Both the position numbers and the translations under genes were made by a program. Of a DNA stretch of 64,000 nucleotides, positions 62,266-64,000 are shown piece by piece. The notes under the pieces are model-generated. The model was not told the origin of the DNA, did no database searches, and worked only from the letters and a program-made list of their open reading frames with translations. Within the stretch, counting starts at the first letter, position 1, and every line of letters starts with the position of its first letter. The DNA is taken from positions 186,001 through 250,000 of the forward strand of contig NZ_CANLYK010000003.1 in the NCBI RefSeq assembly GCF_947495325.1, written 5' to 3'. This DNA comes from an uncultured Allomuricauda sp. Lineage in GTDB: Bacteria; Bacteroidota; Bacteroidia; Flavobacteriales; Flavobacteriaceae.

Positions 62266-63501
62266 ATGGCAAAGGAAAATTTGGAGTGTTCATTTTGTGG
62301 GAGAAAAAAACCGGAAACCAATCTTTTAATAGCTGGTCTGGATGCCCATATTTGTGATAGATGTATTGAACAAGCCCATAGTATTGTTGCGGAAGAATCC
62401 AAACAATCCAAAAATCAAGATCTTTCCTCAGAATTGGTTTTAAAAAAACCAATGGAAATCAGAGACTTCTTGGACACATTTGTCATAGGACAAGAGCGAA
62501 CCAAGAAAGTGATGTCCGTAGCTGTTTACAATCATTACAAGCGTCTTTTACAATCCAAAAGCAAAGAGGACGATATCGAAATTCAGAAAAGTAATATAGT
62601 AATGGTTGGGCAAACGGGGACAGGTAAAACCCTTATTGCCAAGACTATTGCACGCATGCTCAATGTACCATTGGCCATTGTAGATGCTACCGTACTTACG
62701 GAAGCTGGATACGTTGGAGAAGATGTGGAAAGCATTTTGACCAGATTGTTACAGGCTGCCGATTATAATCTGGAAAAAGCGGAACGAGGTATTGTTTTTA
62801 TTGATGAGATAGATAAAATAGCCCGTAAAAGTGATAATCCGTCCATTACCCGAGATGTTTCTGGTGAAGGAGTGCAGCAAGGGCTTCTAAAACTATTGGA
62901 AGGCACTGTTGTAAATGTTCCCCCAAAAGGAGGTCGCAAACACCCGGATCAAAAATTCATTGAGGTAAATACTGAAAATATTCTTTTTGTTGCTGGTGGC
63001 GCTTTTGATGGTGTTGAACGTATTATCACCAAGCGATTGAATATGCAGGCTGTAGGTTATAGTGCATCTAAAGCAGAAGATAGATTGGATAACGAAAATA
63101 TTCTTCAATATATCATTCCAAAAGATTTAAAGGATTTTGGACTTATTCCAGAAATAATAGGTAGACTTCCTGTGCTGACCCATATGAATCCTTTGGATAC
63201 AAAAACATTACGGGCCATTCTTACAGAACCCAAAAATGCTATCATAAAACAATATGAAAAGCTTTTTGGTATGGATGGGATAAAATTCAGTATTACCGAA
63301 CAGGCTCTGACCTATATTGTACAAAAGGCAGTAGAATATAAATTGGGCGCCAGAGGATTGCGTTCTTTATGCGAAGCCGTATTTACCGATGCTATGTTCT
63401 CACTTCCAAGTAGTGATGAAAAAGAGTTTAAGGTCACAAAAGCTTACGCAGAGGAAAAGCTTTCCCATGAAACCATTAAAAAACTAAAAGCAGTCTCTTA
63501 A
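62266..63501 (+). CDS. clpX: ATP-dependent Clp protease ATP-binding subunit ClpX
   Basis: 411-residue AAA+ unfoldase. The N-terminal zinc domain has four cysteines (CSFCGRKK...HICDRC), Walker A is GQTGTGKT and Walker B is [13 protein letters not shown]; the GYVGEDVE pore loop and the C-terminal sensor 2 GARGLRS are present. The ATG at 62266 is chosen over a TTG two codons earlier. A hairpin TGGTTTG-GCG-CAAACCA at 62198-62214 lies in the clpP-clpX gap, too far from its T-run to be a strong terminator. Confidence 0.96.
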   Translation: MAKENLECSFCGRKKPETNLLIAGLDAHICDRCIEQAHSIVAEESKQSKNQDLSSELVLKKPMEIRDFLDTFVIGQERTKKVMSVAVYNHYKRLLQSKSKEDDIEIQKSNIVMVGQTGTGKTLIAKTIARMLNVPLAIVDATVLTEAGYVGEDVESILTRLLQAADYNLEKAERGIVFIDEIDKIARKSDNPSITRDVSGEGVQQGLLKLLEGTVVNVPPKGGRKHPDQKFIEVNTENILFVAGGAFDGVERIITKRLNMQAVGYSASKAEDRLDNENILQYIIPKDLKDFGLIPEIIGRLPVLTHMNPLDTKTLRAILTEPKNAIIKQYEKLFGMDGIKFSITEQALTYIVQKAVEYKLGARGLRSLCEAVFTDAMFSLPSSDEKEFKVTKAYAEEKLSHETIKKLKAVS

Positions 63502-63518
63502 ATTAGACTGCTTTTTTT
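63487..63518. terminator. Bidirectional terminator between clpX and the hydrolase gene
   Basis: AGCAGTCT-CTTAAATT-AGACTGCT with A and T runs at the two ends; both stop codons lie in the hairpin. Serves the convergent genes. Confidence 0.85.
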
Positions 63519-64000
63519 GTTACTTTTTCCAGAAGATCTAAACAAACTTCCGCAATTATTTTTTCATCAGAATACAATTGGTGACCAAAATTTGGAATAA
63601 TATTTAAGTCAACTTCAAGTTTTTGAGCCCATTTAGAACCAGGTTTAAACTCATCGCGTTCACCAAAAATCAAATTCAATGGAATATTTGGCTTTGCATC
63701 ATCCAATCTAATTCGTGTTGGGGATATTGCGGTTAAGGATTTCATTGGCAATCCTTTTAAAGCAGCTTTCCAAGCAATAGTTCCTCCGGTACTGAAGGCC
63801 AAATAGTGACTTGCCTCTGTTTCCTTTTTTAATAAATGGGCAACCGCAGTATCAATTCCACCTTCAACAAATGCATTATGAACATTTTTTTCAGTAGAAA
63901 CTGGAACATCGATGTTCCCAAGCTGTTGACAATCATAAAAAGCAATATCGTAGTACTGCTGAAGATATCCGAAATAAGAGGTTATCCAAAGGCCTTTTTT
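63503..64000 (-). CDS. Alpha/beta-hydrolase (5' end beyond window)
   Basis: Open frame from the window edge to the stop at 63503, giving 165 residues of the C-terminal part of an alpha/beta hydrolase. Nucleophile serine in AFSTGGTIAW, catalytic aspartate near FGERDEF, histidine in NFGHQLYSDE. The frame is continuous through position 63802, where a shorter start might be guessed, so the gene runs off the edge at 64000. Substrate unknown. Convergent with clpX. Confidence 0.85.
   Translation of the reverse strand, partial: KKGLWITSYFGYLQQYYDIAFYDCQQLGNIDVPVSTEKNVHNAFVEGGIDTAVAHLLKKETEASHYLAFSTGGTIAWKAALKGLPMKSLTAISPTRIRLDDAKPNIPLNLIFGERDEFKPGSKWAQKLEVDLNIIPNFGHQLYSDEKIIAEVCLDLLEKVTKKAV

Overview
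The window looks like a core chromosomal segment of a marine member of the Flavobacteriaceae (Bacteroidota), probably close to the Muricauda/Allomuricauda group; the genus is a guess. The evidence is low GC, GLPGLI-family and DUF5686-type proteins, a PorG/DUF6089 protein next to bamA, TonB-linked outer-membrane proteins, the bamA-ompH-ompH-murI order, Bacteroidota-style promoters (TAnnTTTG at -7) and a flavobacterial tandem-repeat lipoprotein. I see no rRNA, tRNA, CRISPR array, insertion sequence or prophage.

Positions 1-19650, all on the minus strand, hold an almost complete route from sulfate to S-adenosylmethionine. Read in transcription order it begins with metK, led by a SAM-II-type riboswitch. 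Next is a SAM-I-led met operon: metY, a PLP decarboxylase, a MetX-aspartokinase-homoserine dehydrogenase triple fusion, and metZ, followed closely by an Rrf2 regulator. Then comes a cys operon: DUF2061 protein, cysH, cysD, cysN, HEPN-tailed sulfite reductase, cobA and ferredoxin-NADP reductase. Last is a second SAM-I-led operon with split metH (homocysteine methyltransferase half complete, cobalamin half running off the window edge). Three SAM-sensing leaders of two unrelated classes thus control one block, with a probable Fe-S or thiol-sensing Rrf2 regulator at the sulfate-reduction branch.

Positions 19650-33000 carry a TonB-linked barrel/GLPGLI pair, a deoxynucleoside kinase, TonB, a PQQ/cytochrome c dehydrogenase lipoprotein, membrane pyrophosphatase (hppA), soluble pyrophosphatase (ppa) and a DUF5686-type outer-membrane protein. 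Positions 33000-42550 hold pdhB diverging from etfBA across a perfect 28-bp palindrome, then a bifunctional nuclease, a CNT nucleoside transporter, thyA, a secreted M1-like metallopeptidase and a lipoprotein made of five exact 110-residue repeats.

Positions 42700-49950 hold an OmpR/histidine-kinase pair, ergothioneine genes egtB-egtD with a DUF427 gene, a stand-alone CBM48 protein, a class V aminotransferase, a 2TM protein and folA. Positions 49930-58020 (minus strand) are the envelope block CBS protein-nadK-porG-uppS-bamA-ompH-ompH, then murI after a terminator. Positions 58100-64000 hold pdxJ, an esterase, a small membrane protein, tig-clpP-clpX and the end of another alpha/beta hydrolase.

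The best candidate for a little-described system is the metK leader. It combines a SAM-II pseudoknot with a 13-bp anti-aptamer arm, and that same arm can otherwise pair with the start-codon region. Other points worth a look are the HEPN tail on sulfite reductase, the PLP decarboxylase inside a SAM-controlled operon, the paired operator-like repeats in front of the cys operon, and the pdhB/etf palindrome.
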